From Limnohabitans sp. 2KL-17 (GTDB lineage Bacteria > Pseudomonadota > Gammaproteobacteria > Burkholderiales > Burkholderiaceae_C), in assembly GCF_003063415.1 (NCBI RefSeq), contig NZ_NESK01000006.1, forward strand, positions 62,001 to 126,000: DNA of 64,000 bases, in the 5' to 3' direction. Below are positions 1-8,030 of this stretch, piece after piece. The translations under genes were made by a program, and so were the position numbers. Below the pieces are notes generated by a model. It was not told the DNA's origin. It searched no databases and saw nothing but the letters and a program-made list of their open reading frames with translations. Positions within the stretch are counted from its first letter, which is position 1; each line of letters begins with the position of its first letter.

Positions 1-87
1 GAAGTTTTGAATGCAGGGCTTCATACCCTCTGCACACCCCCTTGGGTGCGTGCGCAAAGTTCATGAACCCAAAATGGTTGGACCGAT
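1..87. other. Left-edge non-coding stretch downstream of the HvfA-like gene
   Basis: No complete gene is visible here. A short CACCC-CCTT-GGGTG hairpin sits at 35-48, without a T run on either side, so it is a poor terminator. On the minus strand an ATG at 24-22 opens a frame that runs out of the window; an AGAGGG lies almost directly against it, closer than normal SD spacing. In comparable loci a DUF692 (MNIO) modification gene follows the peptide gene, but this edge is too short to show that. Confidence 0.4.
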
Positions 88-414
88 TTACTTCTTTTTG
101 TCAGCGCCGCACTTGGCTTCGCCGCACTTGCCGTCTTTGGCTTTGCTGTCCATCTTTTTGTCAGCACCGCATTTGGCTTCGCCACACTTGCCGTCCTTGG
201 CCTTGGCACCCATTTTTTTGTCAGCGCCACACTTGCCTTCACCACACTTGCCGTCTTTGGCTTTGCTGTCCATCTTCATGTCGGCCTGGGCGACTTGGTA
301 GCCCGCATCCAGGGTTTTGGCAGCAAACGGGTTGCCAGCAGCATGGGCAGGCAAAAGGGTGACGGCCGCAAATGCAGTGCCCAAAGCGATGGTGATGAGG
401 TGTTGCTTGTTCAT
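88..414 (-). CDS. Secreted Cys/Lys-rich repeat peptide, HvfA/bufferin-type precursor
   Basis: This 108-residue protein starts at the ATG at 414, which has a CCAGGAG ribosome site just upstream. Residues 1-25 look like a Sec signal peptide ending in AHA. The mature part is dominated by three 20-residue repeats, each holding two KCG motifs (KDGKCGE followed by AKCGADKK or GKCGADKK), six cysteines in all. EGKCG-type repeats behind a signal peptide are typical of HvfA-like peptides, whose cysteines are modified by MNIO (DUF692) enzymes to bind copper. The divergent ECF sigma/NrsF pair supports a metal-stress role. No modification enzyme lies inside the window; it would be off the left edge. The peptide nature is well supported, while modification and copper binding are inferred. 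Confidence 0.8.
   Translation of the reverse strand: MNKQHLITIALGTAFAAVTLLPAHAAGNPFAAKTLDAGYQVAQADMKMDSKAKDGKCGEGKCGADKKMGAKAKDGKCGEAKCGADKKMDSKAKDGKCGEAKCGADKKK
94..273 (-). repeat. Three tandem 60-bp coding repeats
   Basis: Units lie at 94-153, 154-213 and 214-273, and each encodes 20 residues of the Cys/Lys repeat. Units differ by scattered substitutions, several of them synonymous, so the array is not a very recent slip product. Confidence 0.9.
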
Positions 415-507
415 GAAAAACTCCTGGAAGGTTGAAACAATGAAGGTTTTAAATTGACCGCTTTTGTCGGTGCCGTGTAGCACTTGTGAATCGCTGTCAT
501 GGTTTAA

Positions 508-533
508 TCCGCTTCCAAGCACTGCAAAGTTAC
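508..533 (-). promoter_or_regulatory. Candidate ECF-sigma promoter of the HvfA-like gene
   Basis: On the minus strand GTAACT (533-528) is followed by exactly 16 bases and then CGGA (511-508). The same GTAACT-N16-CGRA layout occurs on the plus strand ahead of the sigma gene. From memory it resembles the GTAACC-N16-CGAA motif of SigF-type sigma factors. The predicted transcript start leaves an 85-nt leader before the peptide ATG. Confidence 0.6.
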
Positions 534-567
534 GAAATAATTTGCCTATTTGTTTCCATTTGTATCT

Positions 568-593
568 GTAACTTTTTCACCCCGCCGGACGAA
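568..593 (+). promoter_or_regulatory. Candidate autoregulatory ECF-sigma promoter
   Basis: GTAACT (568-573), 16 bases, then CGAA (590-593) form the plus-strand copy of the divergent motif. If used, transcription would begin at about position 600, essentially on the TTG at 599. The mRNA would then be leaderless, or translation would start further in, at GTG 641 or ATG 647. Confidence 0.55.
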
Positions 594-598
594 CTGAA

Positions 599-1159
599 TT
601 GAGCGAAAGCCTGCAAACCATTGAAGCCGAACTGCACGCGGTGTGGATGCAATCCCTTCAGGGGGATGCCGCCAGCTACCAACGTGCATTGACACTCATG
701 AGTGGTCATTTGCGGCGCTTTCTGCAAAAGCGAATGCAATCTCAATCCAGTGATGTCGAGGACCTTGTGCAAGAAACGCTGATGGCCATCCATCAAAAAC
801 GCCACACCTATCAAAGCGACCAGCCCCTGACGGCTTGGATGTACGCGATTGCGCGCTACAAATGGGTCGATCATCTGCGGGCTCACGGTCGCCGAGAAGG
901 ACTGCATGACGATATCGATGACTGGGCAGAAACCCTGGCGGTGGACAGCGAAGAACAGGCCAGCGATGCGCACAAGGATCTGGCCATCATGCTGGCCGAC
1001 TTGCCTGCGCGCCAGCGTGAAGCCATCGAGCACACGCGGCTGATTGGCTTGTCAATCACAGAAACCGCCCAGCGGACCGGACAAAGTGAAGCCTCTGTCA
1101 AAGTCAACATTCATCGGGGTCTGAAAACCCTGATGGCCAAATGGGGAGCGAGCGCATGA
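599..1159 (+). CDS. ECF RNA polymerase sigma factor, SigF-like
   Basis: The product has 186 residues if the TTG at 599 is used. Region 2 is clear (DVEDLVQETLMAIHQKRHTY, then WMYAIARYKWVDHLR), and region 4 ends the protein (LPARQREAIEHT, then SEASVKVNIHRGLKTL). It would direct RNA polymerase to stress promoters. The stop overlaps the next ATG (ATGA), coupling it to a DUF1109 membrane anti-sigma, the arrangement of Caulobacter SigF-NrsF. The start is uncertain: TTG 599 has a weak ribosome site and almost coincides with the predicted transcript start, so GTG 641 or ATG 647 are alternatives that keep region 2 intact. Confidence 0.88.
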   Translation: MSESLQTIEAELHAVWMQSLQGDAASYQRALTLMSGHLRRFLQKRMQSQSSDVEDLVQETLMAIHQKRHTYQSDQPLTAWMYAIARYKWVDHLRAHGRREGLHDDIDDWAETLAVDSEEQASDAHKDLAIMLADLPARQREAIEHTRLIGLSITETAQRTGQSEASVKVNIHRGLKTLMAKWGASA

Positions 1160-1794
1160 AGACAAACGACCTGATTGCCTTGCTGGCCAGCGACACGCTG
1201 CAGCCGCAAAAACCCGTGCCCCAGCAGTTGCTGCGCAAACTGGCGCTGGGCGCAGTGGTCTGTGGCGTGTTGTTGCTCGCCTTGTTTGGTGTGAACCCGC
1301 GCATGGGCGAGATGGCGACACACCCCGCCTTTGCCACCAAGATGCTGTGGTTGGCCGCCTTGATGGGCTTCAGTCTGTACGGCCTGTTTCGCCTGGCCCG
1401 GCCCGGCGTGGGGGCAGGTCACACCCTGTCGGGCATCGGCCTGGCGCTTTTGGCCATGCTCAGCCTGGGCTTGGTGCAAGTGCTGCAAACCGAGTCGGGC
1501 GCTCGTAACGCGCAGTGGATGGGCGACTCATGGCAGGTCTGCTCAGTGAGCATTACGGCCTTGTCTTTGCCAGTACTGGGTGCTTTACTCTGGGCCTTGC
1601 GTCAGCTGGCCCCCACCCGACCCGTGTTCGCTGGCGCGGTGGCGGGTGTGCTGGCGGGCAGCCTGGCAGCGAGCATTTATTCGATGCACTGCCCCGAAAC
1701 CAGCCTGACGTTTTTCGCCGTCTGGTATGTGCTGGGCATGGCCCTGAGCACGGGCTTGGGTGCGCTGCTGGGCTCGCGCTGCTTGCGCTGGTGA
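1156..1794 (+). CDS. nrsF: NrsF-like anti-sigma factor, DUF1109 membrane protein
   Basis: This 212-residue protein has about six hydrophobic segments after a short cytoplasmic N-terminus, as expected of DUF1109 proteins that hold an ECF sigma factor at the inner membrane. Two cysteines stand out: Cys129 in SWQVC and Cys179 in SMHCPE. NrsF proteins carry two conserved cysteines in equivalent places that are thought to sense metal and release the sigma factor. The ATG overlaps the sigma stop by 4 bp. Together with the peptide gene this gives a sense-and-buffer unit. The family is well supported; the inducing metal cannot be read from sequence. Confidence 0.88.
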   Translation: MKTNDLIALLASDTLQPQKPVPQQLLRKLALGAVVCGVLLLALFGVNPRMGEMATHPAFATKMLWLAALMGFSLYGLFRLARPGVGAGHTLSGIGLALLAMLSLGLVQVLQTESGARNAQWMGDSWQVCSVSITALSLPVLGALLWALRQLAPTRPVFAGAVAGVLAGSLAASIYSMHCPETSLTFFAVWYVLGMALSTGLGALLGSRCLRW

Positions 1795-1803
1795 CCGATG
1801 AAA

Positions 1804-1827
1804 GGCTCAGGCCACCGCGCCTGAGCC
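1804..1827. terminator. Convergent terminator hairpin
   Basis: GGCTCAGGC (1804-1812) and GCCTGAGCC (1819-1827) form a perfect 9-bp stem with a six-base loop between the convergent nrsF and FAD-oxidoreductase genes. It overlaps the stop of the latter. A TTTC follows on the minus strand, so the tail is weak. Confidence 0.5.
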
Positions 1828-2991
1828 ATACCGGCCGTGCAGTAATTGGCCGGTTCTGAAACGCTCTAGGGCATAGGGCGCCAAAGGCACATCGGTGGGC
1901 AAGCCCAGGGCTTGTTGGGCCAGCACCCGGCCAACTGCTGGCGAGAGCTTGAAACCGTGGCCTGAAAAACCAAAGCCCACCACCAAACCGGGCACATCCG
2001 GCACGCTGCCCAACACCGGATTCCAGTCAGGCGTCACGTCGTACACGCCCGTCCAAGAAGACGCCAGACCGGCTTCGGCAAATGAGGGGAAGCGGTCCGA
2101 AACCTGTTCGCCCAAGTGCACCACATCGTCCATGGAAATCTCTCCCTGGGTGTTGTCCGGCCCGCTCAGGGTTTCGCCCGCCGTGCCCTCACTCACCAGC
2201 ATTTGTCGCCCGCCATAGCTGCGGCAATACAGCATGCCGGGCGAACCCAGGTCTTTGTAAACCGGCATGGCATAGGTGTACGCCTGGGGGCCTTCGAGCG
2301 AAATCACCTTGTGCCGCTCGGGCGTCAGAGGCACTTGAATGCCTGTCCATTCGGACAGCTCCTGCGCCCAGATATTTTGCGTGCTGATGACCACGGGTGC
2401 GTGGAACACCCCACTGGCCGTCTCGACGCCTGAAACGCGGCCTTGTTGCACCAGCAAACGCGTGACCCGCTCACCTTCCATGAACTTCACGCCCAGTCTG
2501 CGGGCTGCACGCGCGTAACTGCTGGCCACCAGGTATGCATCGGCGAAGCCGGCCTCTGGCTCAAAGCCGATCAAAGCCGCATCGTCAAAACGGCAAATGG
2601 GCAGGATCTCTGCCGCCTCTTGGGGGCTGAGCCGGCTGACCGCGATGCCGCGTGCCTCTTGCGCGGCCAGGGCATCGCGCAAAGGCGACAGCTTGGGGCC
2701 TTCGGGTGAAGCAATCAGATACCCGCAACGCACCAAGCCGGCGCTGGCGTCTTCGTCTTGCAAATGCGCGGCAAAGTTTTCAAAGACGGTCCAGGACTGC
2801 TGGGCCAGCGCCATGTTCTCCAGCACCGAATAGTGGGTGCGAAGAATGCCACTGGATTGTGAGGTGGTGCCCGAGCCGATTTGATCGCGCTCCAGCACCA
2901 AAACACGTTTGGCGCCCAGGGCCGCCAGGTTGTAGGCCACCGATGTGCCGATCACCCCGGCCCCAATCACAATCGCATCCCAAGAATTCAC
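1807..2991 (-). CDS. FAD-dependent amine/amino-acid oxidoreductase (DAO family)
   Basis: This 394-residue flavoprotein begins at a GTG with a good GGAG ribosome site. The N-terminal dinucleotide fold (GAGVIGTSVAYNLAALGA, then VLVLERD) and the C-terminal GFGFSGHGFKLSPAVG segment are those of the DAO/DadA/SoxB-type sarcosine oxidase group, which oxidises secondary amines or D-amino acids. It follows a LysR gene on the same strand with about 100 bp between them. The divergent neighbours import a solute and deiminate formimidoylglutamate, so an amino-acid-derived substrate is plausible but not proven. The length is normal for the family and I see no defect. Confidence 0.8.
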   Translation of the reverse strand: MNSWDAIVIGAGVIGTSVAYNLAALGAKRVLVLERDQIGSGTTSQSSGILRTHYSVLENMALAQQSWTVFENFAAHLQDEDASAGLVRCGYLIASPEGPKLSPLRDALAAQEARGIAVSRLSPQEAAEILPICRFDDAALIGFEPEAGFADAYLVASSYARAARRLGVKFMEGERVTRLLVQQGRVSGVETASGVFHAPVVISTQNIWAQELSEWTGIQVPLTPERHKVISLEGPQAYTYAMPVYKDLGSPGMLYCRSYGGRQMLVSEGTAGETLSGPDNTQGEISMDDVVHLGEQVSDRFPSFAEAGLASSWTGVYDVTPDWNPVLGSVPDVPGLVVGFGFSGHGFKLSPAVGRVLAQQALGLPTDVPLAPYALERFRTGQLLHGRYGSGAVA

Positions 2992-3092
2992 ATCGCACTC
3001 CAGTCGTTGAATGCAAGGCTAAGGGCCAAACGCCAGGGTGCTGTCAGTTTTGCATCCGCTGATCATCAGCATCAGCCATGGCATCCAACGTC

Positions 3093-4103
3093 TCAGGGTC
3101 CGGTCTCTTCGTTCACGCTCAACAGCTCGGCTGGTAATTTCAGCTCGGCCACCCATTGGCGTTGCAAATCACGCACCGCCACACGCACCATGGCGGCAAT
3201 GTCCTGGGCCAATGGCCCCAGCTCATCCGGTCGGTAGACGAGGTAAAAAGTGCGCTTCAAGGGCGGGTACGCCTGGCCCTTGTGGCGCAAGACGCTCAAG
3301 GGCACACACTTCAGCCGCATGGCGTGGTAACGCGATTGCCAAAGGCACAAAGGCGTAGTCAGCGCGATGCCGAGGTCTTCGCGCACCAGGCTCAACAAAG
3401 GGTCGGTCGCATCAAATTCAAAAACACGTTCGATATCAGGGTCGTGGCGGCTCAGGTAGGCGTCCACCAAGGACCCCATTTTGGAACGGGTGCTGTAGTG
3501 CATGAACGGTCTTTGCCGACTGAGCTGGTGCAAAGACGCCAAGGGCGGCACTTGCAGTTCCAGCGGAACAGCCAGCAAAAATTGCTCGGAAAACAAGGCC
3601 AGGCATTCGCGCCCTGGAACAGGTTTGGGGTCGTCGGTGGTGATCAAGACATCGAGCTGGTGGTTGTCAAACTGCTCGGCCAAGCCGGGATTGATGCCTG
3701 AAATCAGTCTTAAGCGCTGGACGCGCCCCGCCAGGCCACGCACCATTTGCGGACCAATCACTGCGGCAAAAGAGTCGACACATCCCAGTCGCAGCAAAGA
3801 CTTTTTGCTGCGACTCAAGGCGCGCACAGTTTCGGCCATCTGGCCTGCACGCGAGAGCAGGTCGTGGGCTTGCTCGTACAAGCGTTGCCCGGATGCGGTC
3901 GGGTGCGCAGGCCGGGTGGATCGGTCCAGCAAGGAGGCCCCCAGTGATTCTTCAAGCTGCCGCACATGCTGGGAAACACCCGCCTGGGAAATCTCCAGCC
4001 GATGGGCTGCGGCCGACACAGAGCCGGTTTCCACCAGCGCCACCCAACTGCCCAATTGCTCCCAGGAGGGTGGCAACACTTTGTCTGCAGAACGTTTTTT
4101 CAT
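3093..4103 (-). CDS. LysR-family transcriptional regulator
   Basis: The protein has 336 residues. A winged HTH occupies roughly residues 18-80 (GSVSAAAHRLEISQAGVSQH, then PTASGQRLYEQA), followed by a LysR substrate-binding domain. It is divergent from the TAXI-TRAP operon, with 192 bp between the start codons, and a perfect inverted repeat in that gap is a likely operator. LysR proteins usually control the divergent gene, so the TRAP-hutF operon is the expected target. It also precedes the FAD oxidoreductase on its own strand. The inducer is unknown; a histidine-breakdown intermediate is a guess from context. Confidence 0.85.
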   Translation of the reverse strand: MKKRSADKVLPPSWEQLGSWVALVETGSVSAAAHRLEISQAGVSQHVRQLEESLGASLLDRSTRPAHPTASGQRLYEQAHDLLSRAGQMAETVRALSRSKKSLLRLGCVDSFAAVIGPQMVRGLAGRVQRLRLISGINPGLAEQFDNHQLDVLITTDDPKPVPGRECLALFSEQFLLAVPLELQVPPLASLHQLSRQRPFMHYSTRSKMGSLVDAYLSRHDPDIERVFEFDATDPLLSLVREDLGIALTTPLCLWQSRYHAMRLKCVPLSVLRHKGQAYPPLKRTFYLVYRPDELGPLAQDIAAMVRVAVRDLQRQWVAELKLPAELLSVNEETGP

Positions 4104-4150
4104 GGCGGAGGGTGCGGCTGTCTTGGACTGAAAGTGGCTGTATTGGTTTT

Positions 4151-4169
4151 ATTGATGTTGAGCATCAAT
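4151..4169. promoter_or_regulatory. Putative LysR operator
   Basis: ATTGATG-TTGAG-CATCAAT is a perfect 7-bp inverted repeat with a 5-base spacer, in the divergent gap 48 bp from the LysR start and 127 bp before the TAXI start. Size and position suit a LysR T-N11-A site. Confidence 0.6.
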
Positions 4170-4295
4170 TTTGGCGAAGGCTTTACAAGGGAGGGCATTC
4201 CACACCACACTGTAAGCCTGCGTGCAACCCATGCCTTGAGGCACAGGTTCATGGCTGACATTTTGAACGAATCACCTACTCACAAGGATTCCCCG

Positions 4296-5267
4296 ATGAA
4301 AATCACTCGCCGACTGGTCTTGACCCTGGTGGCTTCTGCTGCCGTCCTCTCGGGCGCTGCTGTCGCCCAACAGCGCGTTTTCTTTGGCATCGCCACCGGC
4401 GGTACAGGCGGAACTTACTACCCTCTGGGCGGCATGCTGGCGCAGTTGATCTCCAACAAAGCGTCTGTCGACGGCAAAAAAATCACCGCCACCGCAGAAG
4501 CCGCTGGCGCCTCGGTGGGCAACGCGAAACTTTTGGGCACCAAGGACATCGAGTCGGCCTTTGTCGCTGCAGACATTCTGGATGCGGCCTACAACGGCAA
4601 GGCCCAGTTTGCCAACGCGCCCCTGAAAAACCTGCGCGCACTCGGCGCTCTTTATCCTGAGACCGTGCAGCTGATCACCCGCGCCGATTCGGGCATCAAC
4701 AGTGTCAAGGACCTCAAGGGCAAAAGCATCTCTTCAGGTGCGCCAGGCTCAGGCCAGTACCAACTGGTGACCGACTTGCTCAAGGTCCATGGCATGGCCC
4801 GGACCGATGTGAAGGAAGACAGCTCATCCTTCACACAAGCAGTTGACAAAATCAAGGACGGCAACTTGCACGCCACGCTGATCACCGGCGGTGTGCCAGT
4901 GGCCGCCGTGACCGACTTTGCCCAAAGCCATGCCCTGAAGATCATCCCGCTGTCTGGTCCCGAAGTGGCCACCTTGCTCAAAGAGCAGCCCTACTACACC
5001 CAGGTGCAATTGCCTGCCAACAGCTACAAGGGGCAGACCGCTGTGGTGCCCACGCTGGCTGTGATGGCGATTTGGGCCACCCATGATGGCGTGCCTGAGA
5101 ACGTGGCTTACGAAGTGACCAAGGCCCTGTATGAAAACACCGCCATCATGGGTCAGGTGCACGTTCAGGGCAAAAACATCACGCTGAACACCGCCACCGC
5201 TGTGGCCAGCGTGCCCCTGCACCCCGGCGCCTTGCGCTACTTCAAGGAAAAGGGCATCGCCAAGTGA
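4296..5267 (+). CDS. TAXI-family TRAP transporter solute receptor
   Basis: The 323-residue receptor starts at the ATG at 4296 with an AAGGA site upstream. Residues 1-24 are a signal peptide ending in AVAQ. The mature N-terminus (FGIATGGTGGTYYPLGGMLA) is the TAXI-family hallmark, and the rest fits a two-lobed periplasmic receptor. It should bind a solute in the periplasm and deliver it to the fused permease two genes downstream. Its stop overlaps the GTG of the DUF1850 gene. TAXI receptors often bind glutamate-like or other carboxylated compounds, and hutF follows the transporter, so an amino-acid-like ligand is plausible. Confidence 0.9.
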   Translation: MKITRRLVLTLVASAAVLSGAAVAQQRVFFGIATGGTGGTYYPLGGMLAQLISNKASVDGKKITATAEAAGASVGNAKLLGTKDIESAFVAADILDAAYNGKAQFANAPLKNLRALGALYPETVQLITRADSGINSVKDLKGKSISSGAPGSGQYQLVTDLLKVHGMARTDVKEDSSSFTQAVDKIKDGNLHATLITGGVPVAAVTDFAQSHALKIIPLSGPEVATLLKEQPYYTQVQLPANSYKGQTAVVPTLAVMAIWATHDGVPENVAYEVTKALYENTAIMGQVHVQGKNITLNTATAVASVPLHPGALRYFKEKGIAK

Positions 5268-5755
5268 GATGCCCCAAGCGCCACGCCCTCTGGGCGTTGG
5301 CGCTGGTGGTCGCTGGCTTGGGCATCCCATTGGCAACAACGGCCTGCGAGTTGGTGCTGACTGAACACCGCAGCGGCGTTTTGTTAAGCCGTTTGCCGCT
5401 GAACCCGAGCCGGCCTGCCTTTGATGTGGCTTTCACCCATTCTGTTTTGGGCACCCCGGTGCTGGACCGTTATGTCTGGCGCCCCGGCCCGCAAGGTTGG
5501 CGCGCCCATTTGGTGGAAGAGCGCTTTGAAGGCGAAGGCTACGGCCTGCCTTCTGCCGCAGCCTCGGGTGAGCGCCTCGAACGGCATGGACCAGGTTGGC
5601 GCTTGCTGCTGGACCGGGTGGTCGACCCCCTGGTGGTGTTGCCCTTGCCAGCCCAGGCGATGCGGGTCGTGCTGCCGGATCAACGCGAATTTTTGCTGGG
5701 CCAGCTGAGCCAGAAATCAATTGAAATGCGGGCTGAAAATTGCCCATTGCCATGA
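5264..5755 (+). CDS. DUF1850 protein of the TAXI-TRAP operon
   Basis: This 163-residue protein starts at a GTG that overlaps the TAXI stop (GTGA). The N-terminus is hydrophobic (WALALVVAGLGIPLATTAC) and may be a signal or anchor; a cysteine at its end could be a lipoprotein site. The body has the DUF1850 pattern FTHSVLGTPVLDRY followed by a GEGYGLP segment. DUF1850 genes are regularly wedged between the TAXI receptor and fused TRAP permease genes, exactly as here, which is the main support. The molecular role is not known; an accessory function at the transporter is inferred. Confidence 0.8.
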   Translation: MRCPKRHALWALALVVAGLGIPLATTACELVLTEHRSGVLLSRLPLNPSRPAFDVAFTHSVLGTPVLDRYVWRPGPQGWRAHLVEERFEGEGYGLPSAAASGERLERHGPGWRLLLDRVVDPLVVLPLPAQAMRVVLPDQREFLLGQLSQKSIEMRAENCPLP

Positions 5756-5765
5756 TGGAAAACCC

Positions 5766-7946
5766 ATGACGACCAAGCAGCAAGAAATCGATCGCCTGAT
5801 TGAACAGTTTGACCCCGAATCGAGTTTTCGCCGCTTGGCCGGGTGGAGTGCCAAGATCGTGATGGTTTTGTGTGCAGGTCTTTCGGCCTGGCACTTCTAC
5901 ACCGCCGGTTTTGGTCTGCACAACGAGATTGCCCACCGTGCGATTCACTTGTCGGTGGTGCTGGGGCTTTGCTTTTTGGTTTTCCCGCGCCAAAAGCGCC
6001 TGCCAGGCCACTGGGAGTGGACGGTCTCGATCGGCCTGGTGTTGTTTTACCTGTTCATGGGCTGGAGCCTGCTGGGCAAGATCTCAGAGCCCATACCCGA
6101 CGCCATGCGCTACGCCTTCATGGCGGTGCTGGTCGCACTGGCTGGCTTGTCCCTGCCCTTCAAGCACTTCGATGGCAGCCATACCCACATCCCATGGCGC
6201 GACTGGGTGTTTGCCGCCCTGGCCTCGGGCTTTTCGCTGTACCTGCTGGTTTTCTTTGAACACATCTACATTGAGCGGCCTGGCCAGCACACGCCCCTGG
6301 ATTTGATGATGGGCGTGATCGCCATTGCCATGGTGATCGAGGCGACCCGCAGAACCATGGGCATCTTTCTGCCCTTGCTGGCCATCGCCGCCATTTTTTA
6401 CGGCCTGCTCGGGCCTTACCTGCCGGGCGGCCTGTCGCACCGGGGTTACGGCCTGTCGCGCATCGTGGCCCACCTGTACAAAGGCACGGAAGGCATTTAC
6501 GGCATCCCTGTCGGCGTGGTGGCGACCTTCGTGTTTCACTTTGTGCTGTTCGGCATCATGGCCCAGCTCACCGGGCTGGGACAGTTGTTTGTCAACCTGG
6601 CCACGATTGCGGCAGGCCGTTTTTCGGGGGGTCCCGCCAAAGTCAGTGTGGTGTCTTCCGGCCTGTTTGGCATGATCTCCGGCTCGGCCATTGCCAACAC
6701 CGTGACCACCGGGGTCATGACGATTCCGCTCATGAAGAAAGTGGGTTTCTCGCCGCGCTTTGCGGGCGCGGTCGAGGCCTCAGCCTCTTGCGGCGGCCAA
6801 ATCACCCCGCCCATCATGGGCGCTGCGGCTTTCATCATGGCAGAGACGCTGGGCATTCCCTACAACACCCTGATCCTGGTGGCCATCGTGCCCGCCATAC
6901 TGCACTACTTTGCCATCTTGTTCATGGTGCACCTGGAAGCCAAGCGCCTTAAATTGCAGGGCATGAACCCGTCAGACATTCCATCTTTGATGTGGGTGGT
7001 GAAAAGTTCATGGCATTTGTTCATTCCGCTGGTGGTCATGGTCACCCTGCTGTTGATGCAGTTCACACCCTTCCTGGCGGCCTTCTGGGGCATCACGCTC
7101 ACCGTGGCTTGCTCCTGGATTCCACGCTTGCTGGGCCCTTTGGGCAAGAACATGACCGGACTGGCCGTGGGGCCGCAGGCCTTGGTACAAGGCTTCGAAA
7201 TGGGGGCCAAGGCGGCGCTGGGCATTGGTGCGGCCTGTGCATGCGTGGGCTTTGTGTTGGGCATCACCACACTGACTGGTATGGGCTTCAAGTTCTCCGC
7301 CTGGGTGATCGATGTGTCAGGCGTTGCCGCACAAATGTTCATGGTGCTGGACGTATTCGACATGTTTGAACTCAAACAAGTGACCATCTTGTTTGGGCTG
7401 TTGTTCACGGCTGCGGCCTGCATCATCATGGGCTCGGGCGTGCCCACCACACCCACCTACATCATCCTGGCGGCCATCGTGGCACCAGCGCTGGCGGGTC
7501 TGGGTGTGCCGCAACTGGCCACCCACTTCTTTGTCTTTTATTACGGTGTGCTGGCCGATGTGACGCCGCCTGTGGCGTTGGCCGCTTTTGCCGCAGCAGG
7601 CATTGCGCGCAGTGAACCCATGCGCACCGGCATGACGGCGTTCAGGCTGTCCATGGGCAAAGCACTGGTGCCCTTTGCCTTTGTGTACACCCCAGCCTTG
7701 CTGATGATTGATTTCACCTGGTCGGCGTTTTTGCTGGCCTCGGTGTGCGCTGTAGTCGCCGTGATGGGCCTGGGTGCGGCCTACACCGGTTTTGTGGCGC
7801 GGCCCATCCGAGGGCCCTCGTTTTGGCTGTTGAATGTGCTGTCGCTGTCTTTGGTCTTTGCCAATCCGGTAGCGGCCGCAGTGGCCATTCCAGGTGTGCT
7901 GCTGATCTTGCTGTGGCACAACCGGCCCTTGCCCGGCACGGTCTGA
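5766..7946 (+). CDS. TRAP transporter permease, fused 4TM/12TM (DctQM type)
   Basis: The 726-residue membrane protein starts at the ATG at 5766; an upstream in-frame ATG at 5721 would overlap DUF1850 and is less likely. The first 200 or so residues form the small DctQ-like portion. The rest is the large DctM portion with the conserved GMISGSAIANTVTTGVMTIP loop and a PPIMGAAAF segment. TAXI transporters characteristically use such fused permeases. It would import the TAXI-bound solute with a cation gradient. It lies 10 bp after DUF1850 and 84 bp before hutF, probably in one transcript. Confidence 0.92.
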   Translation: MTTKQQEIDRLIEQFDPESSFRRLAGWSAKIVMVLCAGLSAWHFYTAGFGLHNEIAHRAIHLSVVLGLCFLVFPRQKRLPGHWEWTVSIGLVLFYLFMGWSLLGKISEPIPDAMRYAFMAVLVALAGLSLPFKHFDGSHTHIPWRDWVFAALASGFSLYLLVFFEHIYIERPGQHTPLDLMMGVIAIAMVIEATRRTMGIFLPLLAIAAIFYGLLGPYLPGGLSHRGYGLSRIVAHLYKGTEGIYGIPVGVVATFVFHFVLFGIMAQLTGLGQLFVNLATIAAGRFSGGPAKVSVVSSGLFGMISGSAIANTVTTGVMTIPLMKKVGFSPRFAGAVEASASCGGQITPPIMGAAAFIMAETLGIPYNTLILVAIVPAILHYFAILFMVHLEAKRLKLQGMNPSDIPSLMWVVKSSWHLFIPLVVMVTLLLMQFTPFLAAFWGITLTVACSWIPRLLGPLGKNMTGLAVGPQALVQGFEMGAKAALGIGAACACVGFVLGITTLTGMGFKFSAWVIDVSGVAAQMFMVLDVFDMFELKQVTILFGLLFTAAACIIMGSGVPTTPTYIILAAIVAPALAGLGVPQLATHFFVFYYGVLADVTPPVALAAFAAAGIARSEPMRTGMTAFRLSMGKALVPFAFVYTPALLMIDFTWSAFLLASVCAVVAVMGLGAAYTGFVARPIRGPSFWLLNVLSLSLVFANPVAAAVAIPGVLLILLWHNRPLPGTV

Positions 7947-8030
7947 CTTTCTCCCTCCCGCCTGGCCACTTCACCCGAAAGCACATCTCCACCTGGCTTG
8001 CCATTGAGCCGACGACAAGACTGAACGCCG

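Noticed and set aside
1..24. Start of a DUF692 (MNIO) gene at the left edge
   Set aside because: Only eight codons are visible and they show no family motif; the ribosome site spacing is poor. It remains possible but cannot be supported.
94..273. CRISPR-like array
   Set aside because: The three 60-bp units are contiguous and in frame, with no spacers; they encode the Cys/Lys repeat peptide.
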